Assembly: GCF_004101245.1 (NCBI RefSeq)
Contig: NZ_SCIN01000003.1
Location: 124,001-188,000 of the forward strand
Direction of reading: 5' to 3'
Length of the DNA: 64,000 nt
Source of the DNA: Sphingomonas sp. UV9
Lineage (GTDB): Bacteria; Pseudomonadota; Alphaproteobacteria; Sphingomonadales; Sphingomonadaceae
The notes beneath the pieces were generated by a model. It saw only the letters and a list, made by a program, of their open reading frames with translations. It was not told where the DNA came from and did not search any database. Every line of letters starts with the position of its first letter. Positions within the stretch are counted from its first letter, which is position 1. Of the stretch, positions 46,655-55,601 are shown one piece after another. The translations under genes were made by a program, and so were the position numbers.

Positions 46655-49051
46655 ATGTTCGGCACGCAGACCACCTCGCTCGCGCCGACCCGCCGCGGCC
46701 TTTTGGGGCTGTTCGCCTCGGTTTCCGTCGTCGGTTTAATCCCCGCGGTCGCCCATGCCGCGACCGCGTCGGCTGTCTACCGTGACGCTCGCGCGCCGAT
46801 CGATCTCAGGGTCCGCGACCTGATGGCGCGGATGACGTTGGAAGAGAAAGTTGGCCAGACCATTTCGCTGTGGGCGACCAAGGCGGATGTGATGACGCCG
46901 GGCGGGCTCGATTTCGATCCGGCGCGGGCGACCGCGGCGTATCCGGCGGGCTTCGGCCAGGTCACGCGCCCGTCGGACCTGCGCGGCGGCCCATCGGTGG
47001 CGGCGGTGGCAGGCGGCACCGGTGCACGGTTCCGCGGCTCGACCTCGACGATCGCGTTCGTCAACGCGGTCCAGCGCTGGGCGAAAGGCACGCGGCTCGG
47101 CATCCCGGTGATCTTTCACGAGGAATCGCTCCACGGTTATATGGCGCCCGACGCGACCATGTTCCCGCAGGCGATCGGCATGGCCGGCGCGTTCGATCGC
47201 GACCTGATGCGGCGCGCGCAGGTGATCATCGGTCGCGAGGTGCGCGCGCACGGTAGCCACCTGTCGCTGTCGCCGGTCGTCGATATCGCCCGCGATCCGC
47301 GCTGGGGACGGATCGAGGAGACGTTCGGCGAGGACCCGTATCTGTGCGGCGAAATGGGCGTCGCCGCGGTCGAGGGACTGCAGGGCGACAGCACGACGCT
47401 GGCACCTGGCAAGGTGTTCGCGACGCTCAAGCACATGACCGGCCACGGCCAGCCCCAGGCCGGCAACAATATCGGCCCCGCACCGATCGGCGAGCGCGAA
47501 CTCCGCGAAAGCTTCTTCCCGCCGTTCCGCGCGGTCGTGACGCGCACCGGGATCGGCGCGGTGATGCCGTCGTATAACGAGATCGACGGCGTGCCGAGCC
47601 ATGCGAACCACTGGCTGCTCGGCGACGTGCTGCGCGGCGAATGGGGATTCTCGGGCGCGATCGTCAGCGACTATGGCGCGATCGAGGAACTCGACACGAT
47701 CCATCACATCGCGCGCGATCTTGGCGATGCCGCGCGGCTGGCGCTGGCGGCGGGCGTCGACAGCGCGCTGCCGGACGGGATCGCGTTCCGCACATTGCCG
47801 GCGCAGGTCCGGGCGGGGACGGTGCCGATCGCAGCGGTCGACGCGGCCTGCGCGCGGATGCTGGCGTTGAAGTTTCGTGCAGGCATGTTCGAGGAGTCGT
47901 CGGTCGATGCACGAGCGGCTGCGCGGCTGACCGGCAATGCCGAGGCACGCGGGATAGCGCTGGACGCAGCGCGGAAATCGATGTGCCTGCTCACCAACGA
48001 CGGCACGCTGCCACTCGCGCCCAAGGGCCGGATCGCGGTGATCGGCCCGAACGCGGCGATCGCGCGGCTCGGTGGCTATTCGGCGCCGCCACGCCAGACG
48101 GTGTCGCTGCTCGACGGCGTGCGGGCGCTGGTCGGCAGCGCGGCGACGGTCGTCCATGCGCAGGGCGTGTTCATCACCCAGAGCGAGGACCGGTCGCAGG
48201 ACGAGGTGCTGCTCGCCGACCCCGCCAGGAACCGCGCGCTGATCGCCGAGGCGGTCGAGGTCGCGCGCGGCGCCGATACGATCATCCTCGCGATCGGCGA
48301 TACCGAACAGACCAGCCGCGAGGGGTTCTCGGCGAATCATCTCGGCGACCGCACCACGCTGGACCTGCTGGGCGAACAGAACGCGCTGTTCGACGCGCTG
48401 CACGCGCTGGGCAAGCCGATCGTCATCGCCGCGATCAACGGGCGTCCGCCGAGCTGGCCGGGCGTGATCGCGAAAGCGAACGCGGTCCTCGAATGCTGGT
48501 ATCCGGGGCAGGAGGGCGGCACCGCGATGGCCGAGGCGCTGTTCGGGCGGATCAATCCGGGCGCCAAGCTGCCCGTCACCGTGGTGCGCGAAGTCGGGCA
48601 GGTGCCGCTCTATTACAACCGCAAGCCGTCGACGCAGCGCGGCTATCTGTTCGCGGACACCGCGCCGCTGTTCCCGTTCGGCCACGGGCTCAGCTACACG
48701 CGCTTCGAGGTCAGCGCGCCGCGGTTGTCGGCGGCGAAGATCGGCATCGCCGGCAGCGTGACCGTCGAGGTCAACGTCGCCAATATAGGCCAGCGCGCCG
48801 GCGACGAGGTCGTGCAGGTCTATGTCCGCGATCAGGTGTCGTCGGTCGCGCGGCCGGTGATGGAGCTGAAGGGGTTCGAACGCGTCACGCTGGCGCCCGG
48901 CGAGCGAAAGACGCTGCGCTTCACGCTCGGGCCCGACGCGTTCGCGCTGTGGGATGTCGACATGCGCGAGGTCGTCGAACCCGGCCTGTTCACGATCATG
49001 GCCGGACCCGATTCCGCGCATCTGAAAACCGCAATCCTCGAAATCGCTTGA
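46655..49051 (+). CDS. GH3 beta-glycosidase (probable beta-xylosidase/beta-glucosidase)
   Basis: 798 residues; AGGAG 7 bases before the ATG. The N-terminus [25 protein letters not shown] looks like a twin-arginine (Tat) signal. GH3 TIM-barrel then alpha/beta sandwich: nucleophile in [12 protein letters not shown], the substrate block [17 protein letters not shown], and a C-terminal fibronectin-III-like domain ([21 protein letters not shown]). Likely hydrolyses xylo-oligosaccharides left by GH67. First gene of the rightward glucuronate operon. Confidence 0.92.
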   Translation: MFGTQTTSLAPTRRGLLGLFASVSVVGLIPAVAHAATASAVYRDARAPIDLRVRDLMARMTLEEKVGQTISLWATKADVMTPGGLDFDPARATAAYPAGFGQVTRPSDLRGGPSVAAVAGGTGARFRGSTSTIAFVNAVQRWAKGTRLGIPVIFHEESLHGYMAPDATMFPQAIGMAGAFDRDLMRRAQVIIGREVRAHGSHLSLSPVVDIARDPRWGRIEETFGEDPYLCGEMGVAAVEGLQGDSTTLAPGKVFATLKHMTGHGQPQAGNNIGPAPIGERELRESFFPPFRAVVTRTGIGAVMPSYNEIDGVPSHANHWLLGDVLRGEWGFSGAIVSDYGAIEELDTIHHIARDLGDAARLALAAGVDSALPDGIAFRTLPAQVRAGTVPIAAVDAACARMLALKFRAGMFEESSVDARAAARLTGNAEARGIALDAARKSMCLLTNDGTLPLAPKGRIAVIGPNAAIARLGGYSAPPRQTVSLLDGVRALVGSAATVVHAQGVFITQSEDRSQDEVLLADPARNRALIAEAVEVARGADTIILAIGDTEQTSREGFSANHLGDRTTLDLLGEQNALFDALHALGKPIVIAAINGRPPSWPGVIAKANAVLECWYPGQEGGTAMAEALFGRINPGAKLPVTVVREVGQVPLYYNRKPSTQRGYLFADTAPLFPFGHGLSYTRFEVSAPRLSAAKIGIAGSVTVEVNVANIGQRAGDEVVQVYVRDQVSSVARPVMELKGFERVTLAPGERKTLRFTLGPDAFALWDVDMREVVEPGLFTIMAGPDSAHLKTAILEIA

Positions 49052-49061
49052 AGGACCTGCG

Positions 49062-50273
49062 ATGCCCAGAATCGTTTCCGCCCGCGTCATCGTCACCTGT
49101 CCGGGGCGCAATTTCGTCACGCTGAAGATCACCTGCGACGACGGCACCACCGGGCTCGGCGACGCCACGCTCAACGGCCGCGAACTGAGCGTCGCGAGCT
49201 ATCTGACCGATCATGTCGTGCCGTGCCTGATCGGCCGCGATGCGCACCGGATCGAGGATATCTGGCAGTATCTCTACAAGGGCGCCTATTGGCGGCGCGG
49301 GCCCGTGACGATGGCGGCGATCGCCGCGGTCGATACCGCCTTGTGGGACATCAAGGGCAAGCTCGCGGGGATGCCGGTGTACCAGTTGCTCGGCGGTGCG
49401 GCGCGCGACGCGTGCATGGTGTACGCGCACGCCAACGGCACGACGATCGAGGACACGATCGCCGTCGCCAGGGCCGAGCAGGCCAAGGGCTACAAGGCGA
49501 TCCGGCTGCAATGCGCCGTGCCCGGCCTCGCCTCGACCTACGGCGTCGCCAAGCATGGTGCGCGCTACGAGCCCGCCGATGCCGACCTGCCGAGCGAAAG
49601 CGTTTGGTCGACCGAGAAATACCTCCGAATCGTCCCCGACCTGTTCAAGGCGGCGCGCGAGGCGATGGGGTGGGACGTCCACCTGCTGCACGACATCCAC
49701 CACCGGTTGACGCCGATCGAGGCGGGGCGGCTGGGCAAGGCGCTCGAGCCCTATAATCTCTTCTGGATCGAGGATCCGACGCCCGCCGAGAATCAGGAGG
49801 CGTTCAAGTTGATCCGCCACCACACCACGACGCCGATCGCGGTGGGCGAGGTGTTCAATTCGATCTGGGACGCGAAAGACCTGATCCAGAACCAGCTGAT
49901 CGACTATATCCGCGCGACCGTCGTCCATGCGGGCGGCATTACGCACCTGCGCCGGATCGCGGCGCTCGCGGATCTGTATCAGATACGGACCGGCTGCCAC
50001 GGCGCGACCGACCTGTCGCCGGTGGCGATGGCGGCGGCGCTGCATTTCGGACTGTCGGTGCCCAATTTCGGCGTGCAGGAGCATATGCCGCACACCGACG
50101 AGACCGATGCGGTCTTCCCGCACGCGTACAGCTTCGACGACGGGATGATGCATCCGGGCGAGACGCCGGGGCTGGGCGTCGACATCGACGAGGATCTCGC
50201 CGCGACCTACGATTACAAGCGGGCGTATCTTCCGGTCGCGCGTCTCGAGGATGGCACGCTGTGCAACTGGTGA
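49062..50273 (+). CDS. manD: D-mannonate dehydratase, ManD type (enolase superfamily)
   Basis: 403 residues. Opens [20 protein letters not shown]; enolase-superfamily metal ligands are expected in [11 protein letters not shown] (Asp), WIEDPTP (Glu) and VGEVFNS (Glu), and the ManD-specific ends [20 protein letters not shown] are present. Converts D-mannonate to 2-keto-3-deoxygluconate in the cytosol. AAGGA ahead of the ATG; 10 bases after the GH3 gene. With uxaC and uxuB downstream it completes glucuronate breakdown. Confidence 0.92.
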   Translation: MPRIVSARVIVTCPGRNFVTLKITCDDGTTGLGDATLNGRELSVASYLTDHVVPCLIGRDAHRIEDIWQYLYKGAYWRRGPVTMAAIAAVDTALWDIKGKLAGMPVYQLLGGAARDACMVYAHANGTTIEDTIAVARAEQAKGYKAIRLQCAVPGLASTYGVAKHGARYEPADADLPSESVWSTEKYLRIVPDLFKAAREAMGWDVHLLHDIHHRLTPIEAGRLGKALEPYNLFWIEDPTPAENQEAFKLIRHHTTTPIAVGEVFNSIWDAKDLIQNQLIDYIRATVVHAGGITHLRRIAALADLYQIRTGCHGATDLSPVAMAAALHFGLSVPNFGVQEHMPHTDETDAVFPHAYSFDDGMMHPGETPGLGVDIDEDLAATYDYKRAYLPVARLEDGTLCNW

Positions 50274-50281
50274 GCCCGGTC

Positions 50282-51568
50282 ATGGCATCCGCTCCCGCCG
50301 CCCCGCCCGAGAAACCGCGCGGGAAAATCCGCTGGATCGTCTGCGCGCTGCTCTTCGTCGCCGTCGCGCTCAGCTATATCGACCGGCTCGTGCTGCCGGT
50401 GCTCAAGCCCGAACTCCAGGCGCGCTATAACTGGAGCGAGCAGGGCTATGCCGATCTCGCGATCGCGTTCCAGGCGGCGTACGGCATCGCCTATGTCCTG
50501 TTCGGCCGGTTCGTCGACCGGGTCGGGGCGAAGATCGGCTATGCCGTCGCGGTGACCTTGTGGACGGTCGGTCATGTCGCGCATGCCTTGTTCACCAGCG
50601 CCGGCATGATGATCTTCGCGCGCATCCCGCTCGCGATCGGCGAGGCCGGTGCGTTCCCCGCCGCGCTGGCGGCGACCAACGAATGGTTTCCGCAACGCGA
50701 GCGCGCGCTGGCGATCGGCATCTTCAACGCCGGCTCCAACATCGGTGCGATCCTGACGCCGTTGCTGGTGCCGGTGATCGCGGTGACGTTCGGGTGGCGG
50801 ATGGCGTTCGTCGCGACGGGTGCGCTGACGGTGATCTGGCTGGTCGCGTGGCTCGCTTTCTACCGCTCACCACGCAAGCACCGCCGCGTGACGCCTGAGG
50901 AACTGGCGTGGATCGAGGCCGATCCGGTGCCGCCCGCCAAGCCGGTCCGCTGGCGCACGCTGCTGCGCTTGCGGCAGACCTGGGCGTACATGCTCGGCCG
51001 GTTCCTGATCGACCCAGTGTGGTGGACCTTCCTGTTCTGGCTGCCCGATTTCTTCAATCGGCAATATGGCGTGAAGATGCTCGATTTCGGGCCGCCGCTG
51101 GTGGCCGTGTACGTGCTCGCCGATGTCGGATCGGTCGCGGGCGGCTGGTTCTCGTCGCGGCTACTGGCGAAGGGACAGACGCCCAACCGCGCGCGGAAAA
51201 CGGCGTTGTTCGCCTGTTCGCTGTTCGCGCTGCCGATCATCTTCGCGGCGCAGGCACCCGGGCTGTGGTGGGCGGTCGCGGCGATCGGCCTCGCTTGCGC
51301 GTGTCACCAGGGGTTCTCCGCCAACGTCTATGCGATCCCCGGTGACCTGTTCCCCCGCGGCATGGGCGGTTCGGTGATCGGTCTGGGCGGGTTGGCGGGC
51401 GCGTGCGGCGGCATGCTGATGGCGAAGTTCGCGGGCACGATCCTCGCCGGCGTCGGCAGCTATGGCCCTATTTTCGCGGTTGCCGGGTGCGCCTATCTGG
51501 TCGCACTGCTGGTTATCCATCTACTCGTGCCGCACTACACCCCCGTCGATCCGGAACGCCTCGCATGA
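50282..51568 (+). CDS. MFS hexuronate transporter, ExuT-like
   Basis: 428 residues from ATG at 50282; a GTG at 50270 that overlaps the manD stop (GTGA) is a real alternative. 12 hydrophobic segments. Landmarks of anion:cation symporters: ALSYIDRLVLPVLKPELQARYNWSE.GYADLAIAFQAAYGI, RIPLAIGEAGAFPAALAATNEWFP, and VWWTFLFWLPDFFNRQYG. Imports glucuronate or galacturonate. Same operon, with its end overlapping uxaC by ATGA. Confidence 0.9.
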   Translation: MASAPAAPPEKPRGKIRWIVCALLFVAVALSYIDRLVLPVLKPELQARYNWSEQGYADLAIAFQAAYGIAYVLFGRFVDRVGAKIGYAVAVTLWTVGHVAHALFTSAGMMIFARIPLAIGEAGAFPAALAATNEWFPQRERALAIGIFNAGSNIGAILTPLLVPVIAVTFGWRMAFVATGALTVIWLVAWLAFYRSPRKHRRVTPEELAWIEADPVPPAKPVRWRTLLRLRQTWAYMLGRFLIDPVWWTFLFWLPDFFNRQYGVKMLDFGPPLVAVYVLADVGSVAGGWFSSRLLAKGQTPNRARKTALFACSLFALPIIFAAQAPGLWWAVAAIGLACACHQGFSANVYAIPGDLFPRGMGGSVIGLGGLAGACGGMLMAKFAGTILAGVGSYGPIFAVAGCAYLVALLVIHLLVPHYTPVDPERLA

Positions 51569-52977
51569 CCCAGCCGCTACGCCTGCACCCAGACCGCCTG
51601 TTCCCCGCCGACGGCCGCACCCGCGATATCGCGCGCGCGCTGCATGCCGGAGTGAAGGACCTGCCGATCGTCAGCCCGCACGGCCATACCGATCCGACCT
51701 GGTTCGCGCGCGACGAGGCATTTAGCGATCCGTCATCGCTGCTGATCGTGCCCGATCATTACGTGTTCCGCATGCTCTACAGCCAGGGCGTGCCACTCGA
51801 CGCGCTTGGCGTGCCAACAGTCGACGGCAGCAGGACCGAAACCGACCCGCGCAAGATCTGGCGCCTCTTTGCCGCCAACTATCACCTGTTCCGCGGCACG
51901 CCGTCGCGGATGTGGCTCGACTGGGTCTTCGCCGAGGCGTTCGGGATCGACGTCCGCCTCGAACCCGCGACCGCGGACCTGTATTACGACACGATCGACG
52001 CCGCGCTGAAGACGCCAGCCTTCCGCCCCCGCGCGCTGTTCGACCGGTTCGGCATCGAAGTAATCGCGACCACCGAAAGCCCGCTGGACCCGCTGGAGCA
52101 TCACGCCGCGATCCGCGCGAGCGACTGGAACGGCCGCGTCGTCACCGCCTATCGCCCGGACCCGGTCGTCGATCCGGAAACGCCCGGTTTCGCCGCCAAC
52201 GTCCGCCGCTTCGGCGAGACCGCGAACGCGGATGTCGGCAGCTATGCCGGCTATCTCGCCGCGCACCGTTTCCACCGCGCCCGCTTCCGCGATGCGGGCG
52301 CCACCTCGACCGATCACGGCCACCCTTCGGCCGCGACCGCGGACCTGACGCCTGCCGAAGCCGAGGCGCTCTACGCCCGCGTCTTGGCGGAGCCGACCGC
52401 CGCGGAAGCCGAACTCTTCCGCGCGCAGATGCTGACCGAGATGGCGGCGATGTCGGTCGAGGACGGCATGGTGATGCAGCTTCACCCCGCCGTATCGCGC
52501 AGCCACAATCCATCGGTGCTGGCGCGGTTCGGCCGCGACAAGGGCGGCGACATCCCGCTGCCGGGCGAGTTCGTCCGCGCATTGAAACCGCTGCTCGACC
52601 GCTTCGGCAACAACCCGGCGCTGACCCTGATCCTGTTCACGCTCGACGAGGATACGTACTCGCGCGAACTCGCCCCGCTCGCCGGCCATTATCCGGCGCT
52701 GAAGCTCGGCCCGCCCTGGTGGTTCCACGACAGCCCGGAGGGGATGCGCCGCTTCCGCGAACGCGCGAGCGAGACCGCGGGCTTCTACAACACGGTCGGT
52801 TTCAACGACGATACGCGCGCCTTCCTCTCGATTCCGGCGCGCCACGATGTCGCGCGCCGGATGGACTGCGCGTTCCTCGCCAGGCTCGTGGCAGAACACC
52901 GGCTCGAAGAGGACGAAGCCCACGAGGTGGCCCGCGCGCTCGCCTATGATCTCGTCAAACAGGCGTACCGGCTGTGA
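51565..52977 (+). CDS. uxaC: glucuronate isomerase UxaC
   Basis: 470 residues, the usual length. Starts at ATG 51565, which overlaps the transporter stop. Amidohydrolase-like barrel: IVSPHGHTDPTWFARDEAF, then FGIEVIATTESPLDPLEHH, and NGNPALTL-like strand NNPALTLILFTLDEDTYSRELAPLAGHYPALKLGPPWWFHDSPEGM (read at 52600-52740). Converts D-glucuronate to D-fructuronate. Next gene overlaps by GTGA. Confidence 0.95.
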   Translation: MTQPLRLHPDRLFPADGRTRDIARALHAGVKDLPIVSPHGHTDPTWFARDEAFSDPSSLLIVPDHYVFRMLYSQGVPLDALGVPTVDGSRTETDPRKIWRLFAANYHLFRGTPSRMWLDWVFAEAFGIDVRLEPATADLYYDTIDAALKTPAFRPRALFDRFGIEVIATTESPLDPLEHHAAIRASDWNGRVVTAYRPDPVVDPETPGFAANVRRFGETANADVGSYAGYLAAHRFHRARFRDAGATSTDHGHPSAATADLTPAEAEALYARVLAEPTAAEAELFRAQMLTEMAAMSVEDGMVMQLHPAVSRSHNPSVLARFGRDKGGDIPLPGEFVRALKPLLDRFGNNPALTLILFTLDEDTYSRELAPLAGHYPALKLGPPWWFHDSPEGMRRFRERASETAGFYNTVGFNDDTRAFLSIPARHDVARRMDCAFLARLVAEHRLEEDEAHEVARALAYDLVKQAYRL

Positions 52978-54431
52978 GGCTGTCGACCGCCACGCTCGAC
53001 GGGCTGCCTGCCGAGGTCGTCCGGCCGCGCTACGACCGGTCGCGCGTGAAGCGCGGCGTGGTCCATCTCGGCATCGGCGCATTCCACCGCGCGCATCAGG
53101 CGGCGGTGTTCGAACAGGCGCTGGCGGCCGGCGATCTGCGCTGGGGTATCACCGGCGTATCGCTGCGCTCGGCCGGCGTCCGCGACCAGTTGGCGCCGCA
53201 GGACGGTCTCTACACGCTCGTCGTACGCGATGGTGACGGCGAGCGATTGCAGGTCATCGGCGCGGTCATGGACATGCTCGTGGCACCCGAAGATCCGGCG
53301 GCTGTCGTCGCGGCTCTGGCGTCGGCGGACACGCACATCGTCACGCTGACGATCACCGAGAAGGGCTACAAGCTCGACCGCGCCACGGGCAAACTGCACG
53401 CGAGCGATACCGATGTCGCACAGGATCTCGCCTCGCTCGCCGCACCGCGGACCGCACCCGGTTTCCTCGTTGCAGGCCTCGCCGCGCGCCATGCGGCGGG
53501 CACCGGTCCGCTGACGATAGTCTCGTGCGACAATCTGCCGCACAACGGCACGCTGTTGCGCGATGCGGTGCTGGCGATGGCGGCGGCGCACGATGCGGAT
53601 CTGCACGACTGGATCGCTGCCACCGTGACGTTCCCGCAGACGATGGTCGACCGGATCGTACCCGCGACCACGCCCGACGATATCGCGGCGCTGGCGGATA
53701 CGCTCGGCGTCGAGGATCACGCGATGGTAAAGGCGGAGCCGTTCACCCAGTGGGTGATCGAGGATCGCTTTGCCGGCGAACGCCCCGATCTGGCGGCGTT
53801 CGGCGTGCAACTGACCGACGCGGTGGCGCCGTGGGAGGACGCGAAGCTGCGGCTGCTCAACGGCGCGCATTCGGCGATCGCCTATCTCGGTGGACTGGCA
53901 GGGCTCGACTTCGTCCACGAGGTCGTCGCACTTCCCGAGGCGCGCGCCTTCGTCGAGGCGCTCTGGGACGAGAGCGCGACGACGCTCGATCCCCCCGCCG
54001 CGCTCGACATTGCGGACTATCGCGCGGCGTTGATGGCGCGCTTCGCCAACCCCGCGCTCCAGCATCGTACCCGCCAGATCGCGATGGATGGTTCGCAGAA
54101 ACTCCCCCAGCGCCTGCTCGCACCGATCGCCGACCGTCGCGCGAAGCGGCAGTCGGTCGATGCGCTTGGCTTGGCGGTCGCGGCCTGGATGCGCTGGCAA
54201 TCGGGCGTGACGGATGCGGGCGAGGCGTTCGCGATCGACGATCCGATCGCCGATCGGCTCGGTGCAGCGGTGGCAGGCGCGACGATGTCGACCGAGCGCG
54301 TCGATGCGTTGCTCGGGCTGCTCGCCTTCCGCCCCGATCCGGACCTGCGCAGCGTGCTGGTCGCGCGTCTCGACCGGCTCGAACGCACCGGCGCCCGCGC
54401 CGCGCTCGCCTCGTACGGTGAAACGGCATGA
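52974..54431 (+). CDS. uxuB: D-fructuronate reductase (mannitol dehydrogenase family), UxuB-type
   Basis: 485 residues; GTG start at 52974 overlaps the uxaC stop. Polyol-specific long-chain dehydrogenase: HLGIGAFHRAHQA at the N-terminus (nucleotide site), LTITEKGY, and the catalytic Lys-Asn-His pattern in KLRLLNGAHSAIAYLG. NAD-dependent reduction of fructuronate to mannonate, feeding ManD. Last gene of the operon. Confidence 0.93.
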   Translation: MRLSTATLDGLPAEVVRPRYDRSRVKRGVVHLGIGAFHRAHQAAVFEQALAAGDLRWGITGVSLRSAGVRDQLAPQDGLYTLVVRDGDGERLQVIGAVMDMLVAPEDPAAVVAALASADTHIVTLTITEKGYKLDRATGKLHASDTDVAQDLASLAAPRTAPGFLVAGLAARHAAGTGPLTIVSCDNLPHNGTLLRDAVLAMAAAHDADLHDWIAATVTFPQTMVDRIVPATTPDDIAALADTLGVEDHAMVKAEPFTQWVIEDRFAGERPDLAAFGVQLTDAVAPWEDAKLRLLNGAHSAIAYLGGLAGLDFVHEVVALPEARAFVEALWDESATTLDPPAALDIADYRAALMARFANPALQHRTRQIAMDGSQKLPQRLLAPIADRRAKRQSVDALGLAVAAWMRWQSGVTDAGEAFAIDDPIADRLGAAVAGATMSTERVDALLGLLAFRPDPDLRSVLVARLDRLERTGARAALASYGETA

Positions 54432-54493
54432 CGCTCGGCTGAGCACGCATACGCCATCGCCAATCCGGTCCCGGCCGCGCTACACTCGGGCGC

Positions 54494-55285
54494 ATGACGA
54501 TCAGAATCGGTATTGGCGGCTGGACCTACGAGCCGTGGCGCGGGACCTTCTATCCCGACAAATGGCCGCAGAAGCGCGAGCTCGACTATGCGGCCGAACG
54601 CGTCACCGCGATCGAGATCAACGGCACCTATTACGGCAGCCAGAAGCCCGCGACCTTCGCGTCCTGGGCGAAGGCCGTGCCCGACGGCTTCGTCTTCGCG
54701 TTGAAGGCCTCGCGCTACTGCACCAACCGCAAGGTGCTGGCGGAGGCGGGCGAGTCGATCGCAAAGTTCGCCGGGCAGGGGATCGTCGAGCTCGGCGACC
54801 GGCTTGGGCCGATCCTGTGGCAGTTCATGGCAACCAAGACGTTCGACGCGGACGACTTTGGCGCGTTCCTGAAACTGCTGCCCGCCAAGCAGGACGGCCT
54901 CGCGCTGCGCCACGCGATCCAGGTTCGGCACGAGAGTTTCGCGGTGCCGGAGTTCGTCGCGATGTGCCGCGCGGCGGGCGTCGCGATCGTGTTCGCCCAG
55001 TCCGCCGAATACCCCGCGATCGCCGACGTCACCGGCGATTTCGTCTACGCACGACTGGAGGATGCCGAGGAGCGTTTCGTCGCCGGCTACGCCCCGACCA
55101 CGCTCGACGACTGGGCCATCAAAGCAAAGACTTGGGCGGCGGGCGGGCGGCCGGACGGGTTGCCCTATGTCGAGGACACCGCCCCGGCGAAGCCCCCCCG
55201 CGAGACGTTCGTCTTCTTCATCAACGGCGCCAAGGTCCGCGCGCCCCATGCGGCAATGGCGCTGATCGAGCGGGTAGCCGGTTGA
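54494..55285 (+). CDS. DUF72-family protein
   Basis: 263 residues. IGIGGWTYEPWRGTFYPDKWPQKRELDYAA, then VTAIEINGTYYGSQKPATFASWA and FVFALKASRYCTNRK are the DUF72 signatures (TIM-barrel-like, YecE). Function not established in the family. It lies 62 bases after uxuB and may be its own transcript. No signal peptide. Confidence 0.9.
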   Translation: MTIRIGIGGWTYEPWRGTFYPDKWPQKRELDYAAERVTAIEINGTYYGSQKPATFASWAKAVPDGFVFALKASRYCTNRKVLAEAGESIAKFAGQGIVELGDRLGPILWQFMATKTFDADDFGAFLKLLPAKQDGLALRHAIQVRHESFAVPEFVAMCRAAGVAIVFAQSAEYPAIADVTGDFVYARLEDAEERFVAGYAPTTLDDWAIKAKTWAAGGRPDGLPYVEDTAPAKPPRETFVFFINGAKVRAPHAAMALIERVAG

Positions 55286-55337
55286 TTTGGTCCCGTCGGC
55301 AGCGAGCACGTCGTCGCGCGTGCTCCCGGCGATATCG

Positions 55338-55502
55338 CTAGAGTCTACCCAGCAGGATCACGGCGATCTGTTCTCGGTATAATGCGGCAAGGCTGAGATG
55401 CATCTCCATCACCTGCGCGGTCAGCGCCAGGGTGGCGAGCTGGATATGGCGCCCATGCCAGAGTTCTAGGTCCTTGGGACTGCGGGGCATGACCGGGTTC
55501 AT
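55338..55502 (-). CDS. small hypothetical protein (54 residues)
   Basis: ATG at 55502 to TAG at 55338-55340. The sequence begins MNPVMPRSPKDLELWHGRHI and continues as a smooth amphipathic, helix-prone run (ATLALTAQVMEMHLSLAALY). GC-rich codon usage is plausible, but no ribosome site precedes the start. Unknown family. It lies between the DUF72 gene and the HemD/mitofilin gene. Confidence 0.4.
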   Translation of the reverse strand: MNPVMPRSPKDLELWHGRHIQLATLALTAQVMEMHLSLAALYREQIAVILLGRL

Positions 55503-55601
55503 GGGCGCAGGTTGGGCTCGGCGGGTTAATCTCGTGCTAGCAAGTCGCCAGCAATGATAACAACTTAGATCAACACCACACCCGAAACGACGTTTGCCCG
55601 C

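Noticed and set aside
46736..49174. 812-codon minus-strand frame opposite the GH3 gene
   Set aside because: The + strand is a full GH3 enzyme with a ribosome site; the minus frame is composition-driven.
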